Origin: an uncultured Desulfatiglans sp.
GTDB taxonomy: Bacteria > Desulfobacterota > DSM-4660 > Desulfatiglandales > Desulfatiglandaceae
Direction of reading: 5' to 3'
DNA: 64,000 nucleotides
Assembly: GCA_900498135.1 (NCBI GenBank)
Contig: LR026961.1
Coordinates: 4,023,215-4,087,214, forward strand
Numbering within the stretch: the first letter of the stretch is position 1; every line of letters starts with the position of its first letter. The notes below the pieces were generated by a model. The model was not told the DNA's origin, made no database searches, and was given only the letters and a program-made list of their open reading frames with translations. Below are positions 34,663 to 41,645 of the stretch, piece after piece. Made by a program: the position numbers and the translations under genes.

Positions 34663-34832
34663 TCTATCCGGGAAAGAGCATCCAGCACGACAACGTTTTT
34701 AGTCCGGAAATGAGGAGTTTTTGCCAATATCAAGAAAATCAACCGTTTGCGCGGAGGCGACCTCTAGGTCACCGCACAGGCAACCGTGCAGATTGACGCC
34801 GAGACTGGCCAAAAAGACCATTTCCGGATGGA
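34663..34832. repeat. Palindromic MITE-like element, copy C
   Basis: The right terminal repeat (34,819-34,832) is perfect; the left one is degenerate (TCTATCCGGGAAAG). The internal order (TCCGGAAATGAGGAGTTTTT, the GCGGAGGCGACCT palindrome arm, GACGCCGAGA-TGGCCAAAAA) matches the other copies. Confidence 0.8.
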
Positions 34833-34844
34833 TACCACTTAGTT

Positions 34845-35014
34845 TCCATCCGGAAAAGAACATGCAGCGCGGCAAAGTTTCCAATCCGGAAATGAGGATT
34901 TTTGGCCAATATCAAGGAAATCAAGCGTTTGTGCGGAGGCGACCTGCAGATCGCCACACAAGCAAACGTGCAGATTGACGCCGAGATTGGTCAAAAAGAC
35001 CATTTCCGGAAGGA
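34845..35014. repeat. Palindromic MITE-like element, copy D
   Basis: This 170-bp copy lies twelve bases from copy C. Its ends TCCATCCGGAAAAG and CATTTCCGGAAGGA each have one change from the family terminal repeat. The inner block GTTTCCAATCCGGAAATGAG and the central palindrome arms are kept. Its right end is about 20 bases from the receiver-gene ATG. Confidence 0.8.
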
Positions 35015-35035
35015 AACCACTCAAGGAGCGAGGCC

Positions 35036-35551
35036 ATGATGAACACGGATAGTCCGGTAAAAGGCAAACGGATCCTGATTGTGGACGACGAACCGGATGT
35101 ACTGGAAACCGTCCGGGAAATCCTCGATGTCTGTGTGGTCGATCAGGCTGCCGACTTCGACTCTGCTATGGGCTGTCTTTCGAATCAACCTTATGACGCG
35201 GTGATATTGGATATTCAAGGGGTCAGAGGGTTCGACCTGTTGAAATTCTCCGTTTCGAAGGGCTTCCCGACGCTCATGCTGACCGCCCATGCGGCCACCC
35301 TCGAGTCGCTGAAACGATCGATCGACCTCGGTGCGGCAGGCTTTCTCCCCAAAGAATACATGATGGAGTTGAGGGACCTGTTGGAGGAGGTCATGGGCGG
35401 GGGCGGAAAGCGCTTCTGGTGGATGAAAACGCTGGATCGCACGGACGCCTTCTTTTCCGAACGCTACGGCTCCGATTGGAAGGAAAAAGACGCCTTCTTC
35501 AAGGAATTCCATGCTTCCCTCCAAAAGGAAGCCAAGAAATCAGAAGAATGA
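35036..35551 (+). CDS. Stand-alone response regulator receiver protein
   Basis: The 171-residue protein has one receiver domain (about residues 11-130): ILIVDDEPD (D17, D18 acidic pocket), VILDIQG with phospho-acceptor D59, MLTAHA, and LPKEYM with the conserved Lys. No output domain follows; the last 40 residues are charged and helical. AAGGAGCGAGG precedes a double ATG. No histidine kinase is nearby, so partner and role are unknown. It may feed into the TPR-type sigma-54 activator, but this is a guess. Confidence 0.85.
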   Translation: MMNTDSPVKGKRILIVDDEPDVLETVREILDVCVVDQAADFDSAMGCLSNQPYDAVILDIQGVRGFDLLKFSVSKGFPTLMLTAHAATLESLKRSIDLGAAGFLPKEYMMELRDLLEEVMGGGGKRFWWMKTLDRTDAFFSERYGSDWKEKDAFFKEFHASLQKEAKKSEE

Positions 35552-35998
35552 GCGCTCTCGATCCCCTTCTCCAAAGCGGTCCCTATTGACGTCCGGATAC
35601 TGTCGGACGGTCTTGAGACGAAACGCCCTGCACAAGGAGAATGCGATATGACCGATGTCCTGATTCCGGGAGACATGAAAGAGGGTTCACTGGACACACG
35701 GACCCTGGAACTGGTGGGGGTCGGCCGGCGGCTGGGCAAGGAGCGGGGCGGCGGCCTCTGCGTCCTCCTCGTGGGGGAGGCGGCGGGGGGCGGTGTCGCT
35801 TAAGCGCTCTTCTACGCCCCGGCGAAGATTTACAGCGTAGCGCGCCCCTGCTGAAAGGTTTTCAACCGGAGCCCTAGCTCGCGGCCCGGGAGCAGATCCA
35901 AAGGACTATTTCCGGTCTGGAAACATGGTTGAACCGGAAAACCCTTTCCAAGCGGAAACCATCCATAAATATTTCAATCGGAAGAGGAGGTACCTCCA
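35552..35998. other. Intergenic region with etfA remnant and palindromic motifs
   Basis: It contains the etfA fragment (described separately) at 35,648-35,877. Between 35,905 and 35,970 are TTTCCGGTCTGGAAAC, GAACCGGAAAACC and CCAAGCGGAAACC, which resemble broken ends of the palindromic element family. The RBS of the flavoprotein gene lies inside a perfect palindrome GGAGGTACCTCC at its right end. No intact gene is supported. Confidence 0.5.
35648..35877 (+). pseudogene. etfA: Frameshifted N-terminal remnant of electron transfer flavoprotein alpha subunit (etfA)
   Basis: With AAGGAG upstream, translation gives MTDVLIPGDMKEGSLDTRTL followed by ELVGVGRRLGKERGG and LCVLLVG, the standard start of EtfA proteins (approximately M-x-D-V-L-V plus a V-A-x-L-L-G strand). 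A TAA ends this frame at 35,801. In another frame, GEDLQRSAPLLKGFQPEP then stops at 35,877; this fits the next EtfA segment (GADKVY..-LL-YQPE). The remaining 80 percent of the gene, including FAD-binding residues, is absent. ETF serves acyl-CoA dehydrogenases, so an electron-transfer locus once existed here. Confidence 0.65.
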
Positions 35999-37636
35999 GT
36001 GGCGGATAAATCATATGATGCGGTGGTCATCGGGGGCGGACATCACGGCACCATCATCGCCCCCTACCTGGCCAAGGCAGGGTTGAGCGTAGGGGTTTTC
36101 GAGCGTCTGGATCATCTTGGCGGCGGAGCGGTATCGGAAGACGGGCCCGGGCCGGGCTTCAGGATGAACTTCTGCGCCCATTTCACCCGGTTCTTCGGGC
36201 ATCCCGCCTACAAGGAGTTCAATCTTCGTGACGAGGGCCTGGAGTATGTCTTTCCCGACACCAACGAGGCGATCGTGTTCGATGACGACACGTCCTACCT
36301 GGGATACGCCGCCTGGCGGGTCGTGGATCCCAAGACCGGCCGGGTGGAGTTCAGCGAAAAGAACGTCCAGAAGACCTACGAGCAGATTCGCCGGTTTTCC
36401 AAGAACGATGCGGAAACCTATCTCCGCCTGACAGAGTTGTACAAGGAGAAGTGGCGGCCGGCCTTCAAGAAATACCGGTACTCCTCCCCTACGCCGTGGG
36501 GGACTCCCGATGCCCTCGAGGCCCTCTTTTCGGACCCATCGAGTGGACTGGACCCATCGATGCAGTTCATGAACTGCAAGCAGTTCGCCCGCTATTTCTT
36601 TGAAAGTCCGGAGCTCAGGATCCTGATGCTGAGGGGTTTTCTCACGTCGGGGGGGATCTTCCCGGACGACATCCCGGGGCTCGGTCTCATGATCGCGACG
36701 ATCCACCTGGCCCTTGGCTGGGAGTCCGCGGCGATCGCCAAGGGCGGCACCCAGTCCATCACCGACGCCCTGGTGTCGGCGGGGAAAAAGCTCGGGGTCG
36801 AGTATTTCATCAACTCGGAGATCAAGGGGATCAAGGTCGAAAACGGCAAGGCCAAGGGGGTGATTCTGGCCGACGGGACCGAGATCGAGGCCAAAAAGAT
36901 GGTGGTCGGGGACGTCGGGACGCCGCAGCTCTTCGCCCGTCTGGTAGGCGAGGAGCACACCTCCCCTGAGATGAAGCGCAGGCTCGACACCAACCTGTAT
37001 GACCGGGGGCATGTCTGGTGGGGGACGATCGGCGTCCACGAACTTCCGCAATACAAGGCGGCCAAGGACAATCCGGACCTCGATGCCACGCCCCGGACCT
37101 ATTGGGCCCCCAAGGATCTGGCCTACATGGAGAACAAGTACATGCACGAGATCTTCCTTCTGGGCATGAGCAGCAAGCTCTTCTGCCTGTCGGCGCCCGA
37201 CAGCATCTGGGACCCGACCCGCGCCCCGGAGGGAAAGCACTCGGTCCTCTTCGAGGAATACACCTGCCCAACCCCGTTCTTCTCCAGGCGGGAATGGCGT
37301 CAGCTGGGCAATGAATTCATGGAGGAGCTCATGCAGCAGTGGAGGAAGTACGCCCCCAATATGAAGAAGGACAATATCGTCGCCTCCCGGATCATCACGC
37401 CCGTCGACGTTCAGGAAACCCACCTGGATATGCGGGATGGGTCCTGGAGCGAAGGGAGCATGTCGGGTGCGCAGAACGGGCGGTTCAGAGGGATGCCCGG
37501 CGGATTCCGAACGTTTATCGACAATCTCTACATGTGCTCCTCCTCCATCGTCGGAGGGGGCGGAATCGGGCGCGGCTCCAGCTACAACTGCTACAAGGTG
37601 ATCGCAGAGGATTATGGACTGCGGGAGCCCGAGTAG
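35999..37636 (+). CDS. CrtI/phytoene-desaturase-like FAD-dependent oxidoreductase
   Basis: The 545-residue protein starts at GTG after GAGGAGG. The N-terminal Rossmann motif AVVIGGGHHGTIIAPYLAKAG binds FAD, followed by FERLDHLGGGA. Near the C terminus, MPGGFRTFIDNLYMCSS and GGGGIGRGSSYNCY match the second FAD-contact motif of phytoene desaturases. These enzymes remove hydrogen from C-C bonds. No other carotenoid gene is close by, and the operon partner is an SDR dehydrogenase, so a role in dehydrogenating an alicyclic or unsaturated catabolic intermediate is as likely. The SDR gene follows after 54 bases. Confidence 0.8.
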   Translation: MADKSYDAVVIGGGHHGTIIAPYLAKAGLSVGVFERLDHLGGGAVSEDGPGPGFRMNFCAHFTRFFGHPAYKEFNLRDEGLEYVFPDTNEAIVFDDDTSYLGYAAWRVVDPKTGRVEFSEKNVQKTYEQIRRFSKNDAETYLRLTELYKEKWRPAFKKYRYSSPTPWGTPDALEALFSDPSSGLDPSMQFMNCKQFARYFFESPELRILMLRGFLTSGGIFPDDIPGLGLMIATIHLALGWESAAIAKGGTQSITDALVSAGKKLGVEYFINSEIKGIKVENGKAKGVILADGTEIEAKKMVVGDVGTPQLFARLVGEEHTSPEMKRRLDTNLYDRGHVWWGTIGVHELPQYKAAKDNPDLDATPRTYWAPKDLAYMENKYMHEIFLLGMSSKLFCLSAPDSIWDPTRAPEGKHSVLFEEYTCPTPFFSRREWRQLGNEFMEELMQQWRKYAPNMKKDNIVASRIITPVDVQETHLDMRDGSWSEGSMSGAQNGRFRGMPGGFRTFIDNLYMCSSSIVGGGGIGRGSSYNCYKVIAEDYGLREPE

Positions 37637-37690
37637 CCCCCCTTCGGTTGCAGCCTTGCACCCTCTCAAAGCCGGCCATGGAGGAGCGGT

Positions 37691-38500
37691 ATGCCTACGA
37701 CAAAGCAGCTTTTTGATCTGTCCGGGAAGACGGCCCTGGTAACGGGAGCCAGTTCGGGCTTCGGGCGAAGCTTCGCACTGACGCTGGCGGAGGCCGGTGC
37801 CGATGTCGTCATATCTGCCCGGAATCCGGAACGCCTCGCCGAGACGGAAGACCTCGTGAAAGCGACGGGCAGACGCGCCCTCAAGATCTTCGGTGATATG
37901 TCCGTGCCGGAGGATGTCTCCCGGATGATCGACGAGGCCGTCTCCGTCTTCGGTCATCTGGACATCGCGGTCAACAACGCCGGGCTTCTCACCCGACCGG
38001 TCCGCTTCCACGAAATGACCCTGGAGGACTGGAACCAGGTCATCTCGGTGAATCTCACCGGGGTCTTCCTGTGCATGCAGCAGGAGATCGGCTGGATGCT
38101 GCGCCAGCAAACGGGAGGCAGCATCATCAACATCTCCTCGGTCCTCGGCCTGGTGGGGCTGGACGCCGATCTGAACCCGCGCGTCAACTACATCGCGTCG
38201 AAGCACGGGGTGATCGGCCTGACCCGCCAGGCCGCAGTGGAATATGCGGAGCGCGGCATCCGGGTCAATGCCATGGCGCCGGCCTGGCATTCGGGCACCT
38301 CCCTCGCCAAAGCGCGCTCGGACATACAGACCGAGCAGGAGCAGGCGGAGCGGGAAAGGCGGATGCTCGCCCGCACCCCGATGAAACGGCGCGGACGCTT
38401 GGAGGAGCTTCAAGGGATGCTGCTCTTCCTGGCCTCCGACGCCTCGACCTACACGACCGGGCAGGTGTTCGCATCGGACGGGGGATGGACCGCCCATTGA
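37691..38500 (+). CDS. Short-chain dehydrogenase/reductase
   Basis: The 269-residue protein is a classical SDR: the cofactor motif TGASSGFG near residue 20, NNAG near 95, the catalytic Ser in NISSVLG, and Tyr/Lys in NYIASKHG. A basic residue in SARNPERL after strand beta-2 hints at NADP(H) preference. GGAGGAGCGG precedes the ATG. Family members interconvert alcohols and ketones. Paired with the CrtI-like flavoprotein it could oxidise a hydroxyl after desaturation. Substrate unknown. Confidence 0.88.
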   Translation: MPTTKQLFDLSGKTALVTGASSGFGRSFALTLAEAGADVVISARNPERLAETEDLVKATGRRALKIFGDMSVPEDVSRMIDEAVSVFGHLDIAVNNAGLLTRPVRFHEMTLEDWNQVISVNLTGVFLCMQQEIGWMLRQQTGGSIINISSVLGLVGLDADLNPRVNYIASKHGVIGLTRQAAVEYAERGIRVNAMAPAWHSGTSLAKARSDIQTEQEQAERERRMLARTPMKRRGRLEELQGMLLFLASDASTYTTGQVFASDGGWTAH

Positions 38501-38542
38501 AGGATTGCGAACGATCGTGGCGGCTGGAGCGATGGGAGGCTT

Positions 38543-38590
38543 ATGACCATTCATTGGGATCGGGTTGCCGGCAGCGAAGTCTCTAAATGA
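38543..38590 (+). pseudogene. Very short truncated frame with good RBS
   Basis: GGGAGGC precedes an ATG that opens MTIHWDRVAGSEVSK and then stops. The RBS is good but the product has only 15 residues and ends exactly where a 27-bp direct repeat begins. It is probably the 5' stub of a gene lost by rearrangement; a functional micro-peptide cannot be excluded. Confidence 0.3.
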
Positions 38591-38677
38591 ACCGTCCGAC
38601 AGCGATTGGAACCCGGCGGTGAATTCACGGAGCCGGTCGAAACGGTGCGGAACGGTCCGACAGCGAGTGGAACCCGG
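38590..38677. repeat. Pair of 27-bp direct repeats
   Basis: AACCGTCCGACAGCGATTGG-type units occupy 38,590-38,616 and 38,651-38,677, with two mismatches (C/G and T/G) and 61 bases between starts. They lie between the SDR and phosphatase-like genes. No function is evident; a binding-site pair or a remnant of duplication are both possible. Confidence 0.6.
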
Positions 38678-38779
38678 AGGCTATCCCTGATACTCCTGGG
38701 GTGAAAGGGGATCCTATACTGTCTCCTTGTCATACCCCATCGCTGCGCTGAGACCCCTGCGATGAGAGGGGATTCCCCC

Positions 38780-39370
38780 ATGAAGAAGATCGTATTTGTC
38801 TGCAGCGTCAACCGCTGGCGAAGTCCAATGGCGGAATATCTCTTCCGGGATATCCTTGAAAAAAGAGGCCGCGATCTCCTGAGCCGGATCGACGTCTCAT
38901 CCGCCGGCATCGTACCGCGGAAGGAAGAGGAAGCCCTCCTTGCACAGGGGCTGCCCCTGCCCGAACCCCTGTTCGGCTACCGGCCGCTCGCCTGTGTGAT
39001 GTTCTACCTGATGCAGCGCGGTATCGATTCTTTCAAGCACCGGTCGCGGCCGTTGAACAGACGGATCATCGAAGAAGCCGACCTGGTCATGGGCGTCGTG
39101 CGGAAACACAAAGAGGCCGTGCTCGAGGCCTACCCGCATGCCGAACCAAAGGTTTTCTGCCTGGAGGATTTTTCGACCCCCTTCACCCTCCCTGAAATCG
39201 CCAATGAACCCCCTGGTCTGATGCCCCCGGACACCTTCTGCATGCTCGAGTGCGATCACTGGGAATTCACGGATCAGGTCATGGAGATGATCGAAGCGAG
39301 GCTGAATGAGGCCTCTCCACGCATCATGGACTTTCTCGGGGTTCGGAGAGATGCTGGATCCGATCTTTGA
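38780..39370 (+). CDS. Low-molecular-weight protein-tyrosine-phosphatase-family protein
   Basis: The 196-residue protein starts MKKIVFVCSVNRWRSPMAEY, which is the LMW-PTP active-site loop CX5R (C8-R14) with the following S-P-M-A-E. The usual signature is CxGNxCRSPMAE; here the second Cys is Trp (NRWRS). EEADLVMGV fits the next conserved strand. The C-terminal third is longer than in typical 150-residue enzymes, and the usual DP Asp pair near the end is not clear (FCLEDFSTPF may supply it). AGAGGGG precedes the ATG. A true phosphatase or a non-enzymatic relative; partner unknown. Confidence 0.7.
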   Translation: MKKIVFVCSVNRWRSPMAEYLFRDILEKRGRDLLSRIDVSSAGIVPRKEEEALLAQGLPLPEPLFGYRPLACVMFYLMQRGIDSFKHRSRPLNRRIIEEADLVMGVVRKHKEAVLEAYPHAEPKVFCLEDFSTPFTLPEIANEPPGLMPPDTFCMLECDHWEFTDQVMEMIEARLNEASPRIMDFLGVRRDAGSDL

Positions 39371-39853
39371 ACCCTCTGATAGGGAAAGCCATCTTTCTGC
39401 CAAAAACATCGCGCGCGCCGGTAGTGGTCGCAAGAATGCACGGTCGGATACAAGTCCGGTCGTCTTACTCGCTTTCCCTGGTTTACAAGCATCAAAAGCG
39501 CCTCAACGATGAGGCGCTTTGGTCTTCCGAGTTCAACCCCCCTTGGGCCGCCGGCTGCGGTGCAGCAGGATACATTTCAGTTTGGAAGGATGTGCTCTCG
39601 GGATTCTGTTTTCAGATGAAGGTCTCTTTGGGTAGAATCATCCGCAGGCAGGGAGGGGGATCGACACGGGTTGTCCTGCACCGCGCGATCCTTAAACGAA
39701 GGGTTACGACCTCGGGCAGCGAACCCATACCCTGTTTTGTCGCGAACGGACAAACGCCATCCGGCTGCCGGCTTGGATCGTGGGCGCGGGGTGGAATCCT
39801 GGCTTTTGGAAGCTGTAATCTTGCCGGTTGTCCGGCAAACAGGAGGTCTTGAA
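39371..39853. other. Intergenic region with terminator-like hairpin
   Basis: Apart from the hairpin at 39,495 and the RBS AGGAGG at 39,841, no gene or repeat is supported. Frames in this interval have no start with RBS and no recognisable content. The GGR-like gene may have its promoter here, but no clear pair of hexamers was found. Confidence 0.5.
39495..39520. terminator. Stem-loop, probable bidirectional terminator
   Basis: AAAGCGCCTCA-ACGA-TGAGGCGCTTT is a perfect 11-bp stem with a four-base loop. A-tract and T-tract belong to the stem, so it can end transcripts from both sides, though no longer U-run follows. It lies 125 bases downstream of the phosphatase-like gene. Confidence 0.55.
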
Positions 39854-40963
39854 ATGGCGGATCCTCAGGTTTTCGATGTCGTCGTAGTGGGGGCCGGGCC
39901 CGGCGGTGCAGCGGCTGCGAAACGGTGCGCTGAAAAAGGGATGAACACGCTGCTGATCGAAAAAAAACGGCTTCCCCGCGACAAGGTGTGCTCGGGGATG
40001 GTCATGGGGCGGTGGGCCGCACAGACCATCGAGCAGGAGTTCGGCGTCATCCCCCGCTCCGTCTTGACCGAGCCGCCCCTGCTCGCCGGACATCGCTTTT
40101 ATGTAGGCGAGGAAGCACCGACGGAGCTGAAATGGCCCACCGCCCTCTCCTGGCGGAAGGATCTGGATTTCTGGCTGGTCCAGGGAGCGATCGCGGGCGG
40201 CACGCAGCTGAAGGACGGGGTGCGCGTCGCCGGCATGGAGCGGGAAAAAGCGGGCTGCCGCATCTTCCTACAAAAAGAGGGCCTCGAGGAGACCCTCCGG
40301 GCGCGCTGCGTCATCGGCGCCGACGGGGCCGTCTCCATCGTCCGCAGATCCCTCTTCCCCGACCTGGAAGTTCGATTCTCGGGCCCCATCCGGGAATGCT
40401 ACGCGGGCGAACTCGGTCTGGAAAAAGACGTCTTCCACTGGTTTTTCCCGAAGGGCCAGGCCCGCCCGCGCTTCAACGTCAATCACAAGGGAGATGTGTT
40501 CCTGATCGAGGGCTCCGGACTCCGCGAGCTTCGAAAGGAGATCGACGAGATCCTCTCCGCCCATGGCTTCAAGCCGGGCAGCGAACCCCTGTGGAAGGAC
40601 GGCTGCAGCATCGCGCTGCTCCATGAACCGCTCCTTACGGGCCGATTCACTCCCGCCCTCGAAAATGTCCTGCTGGTGGGCGATGCCGGGGGGCTCATCC
40701 TGCCCATCACCTATGAAGGGATCGGCTCGGCGCTCAAGAGCGGCCTTCTGGCCGCCGATGCCGTCATCGCACATTTCGGGCAGCCCGGCAAGATTGCCCC
40801 CGCCTACCTGAAGAGCCTCAAACCGCTGCTCGATGTCATTGGGCGCCTCCTGGCGCTTCAGTCAGGGCTCAAGATCGCCGCCGAAGCGGGCCCCCGATTC
40901 CTGGCGCGCGCGCTCGCCGACGCCTATGAGGAAACGCTCGGCATACAGGAACGATTTTTGTAG
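39854..40963 (+). CDS. Geranylgeranyl-reductase-family FAD-dependent oxidoreductase
   Basis: The 369-residue protein starts seven bases after AGGAGG. FDVVVVGAGPGGAAAAKRCAEKG is the N-terminal FAD motif; LPRDKVCSGMV, ARCVIGADGAVSIVRRSL (the GADG motif) and VGDAGGLILPITYEGIGSALKSG (GD motif) follow in the order of the GGR family. These flavoproteins reduce isoprenoid double bonds in lipids or quinones or hydroxylate aromatics. No isoprenoid or lipid gene is adjacent, so its substrate is unknown. Confidence 0.82.
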   Translation: MADPQVFDVVVVGAGPGGAAAAKRCAEKGMNTLLIEKKRLPRDKVCSGMVMGRWAAQTIEQEFGVIPRSVLTEPPLLAGHRFYVGEEAPTELKWPTALSWRKDLDFWLVQGAIAGGTQLKDGVRVAGMEREKAGCRIFLQKEGLEETLRARCVIGADGAVSIVRRSLFPDLEVRFSGPIRECYAGELGLEKDVFHWFFPKGQARPRFNVNHKGDVFLIEGSGLRELRKEIDEILSAHGFKPGSEPLWKDGCSIALLHEPLLTGRFTPALENVLLVGDAGGLILPITYEGIGSALKSGLLAADAVIAHFGQPGKIAPAYLKSLKPLLDVIGRLLALQSGLKIAAEAGPRFLARALADAYEETLGIQERFL

Positions 40964-41645
40964 AAAGAACAACACGCAGCCTCCCCTGTTTCAGGTGTTT
41001 CTCGGCCCCCCGATCCCTCCGGCTGAAAACAGGCCTGAAGCACCCTCCGTTTATGCACTCTTTTGTGTGCACGCATCCCCTCCTGTGCTGCATTTTTTGG
41101 CCCCCTCAAATGAAAACCTCTCGACTCGCTCTGGCCAGAATGGAACCCGAACGCGGGTCTTCAGCCTCCAAAGTTTTCTGCCAAACCGGTAAACGGCTTG
41201 CCAGGCGGTCTTTTCAACCTAAGCACGGCCGCATCGCGGATGCCCCTCCCTCGAGCGGATTTTCGTCCGACAAGCCTCCCCTTTTACGGCTCGAAAATTG
41301 CTTATCTCTTTGTGGTTCTGGGTGGAATTTTCCCCGCCAGCTTCGAGGCACTCAGACACCTGTGCAGATACCTCCCTTAAACCGCTTTACGCTCAACCCA
41401 GAAAAACGCGGCAGAGGCGGGCAAAAATCTACCGGGTCGGAGACTTGGTCGTCCCGGCTGATGCTTACCAGAAACGGATACGGCAATCAGCGGCTCCCAC
41501 CAGTATTCGGCGAAAGCGTATTACGCCTCTGCGGAGGCAATGAAACAACTGGCTACAGAGGGTGCCTTGAAATCTTTCGAGACCATCCTGCACCAAGGCC
41601 GCTCTGAGCCCTCCCTATAACGACCTGTTTCCTCATGAGGTTTAT
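40964..41645. other. Intergenic region with possible decayed gene end
   Basis: The interval has no intact gene. Near its right end (41,460-41,612), one frame reads DTAISGSHQYSAKAYYASAE, then AMKQLATEGALKSFETILHQ, and ends in a stop. The composition looks coding, but the frame has a stop just upstream (about 41,458) and no start, so it may be the decayed end of a lost gene. The interval precedes the AT-rich giant gene. Confidence 0.35.

Larger units (their letters stand above)
34572..35035. other. Intergenic region filled by two tandem palindromic elements
   Basis: After about 90 bases without features, palindromic copies C and D occupy 34,663-35,014, separated by twelve bases. The receiver-protein RBS (AAGGAGCGAGG) follows directly. 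No gene is supported. The tandem palindromes probably stop or attenuate transcription from the sigma-54 operon. Confidence 0.6.

Noticed and set aside
18888-35014. CRISPR array or integron attC sites
   Set aside because: The repeats are about 170 bp, scattered, palindromic and not separated by short unique spacers. No cas or integrase gene is seen.
36011-38554. An 847-codon open frame on the minus strand
   Set aside because: It lies opposite two well-supported genes (CrtI-like flavoprotein and SDR). Its length reflects the high GC and codon bias of those genes; the product is low in complexity and matches no family.
39395-39520. A tRNA or attachment site near the 39.5-kb hairpin
   Set aside because: No cloverleaf with T-loop (GTTCGA) and anticodon arm could be drawn. 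The hairpin is better explained as a terminator.
41053-41607. A 184-codon frame upstream of the giant gene
   Set aside because: No RBS and mixed composition; only a short piece in a different frame looks coding, so no intact gene is called.
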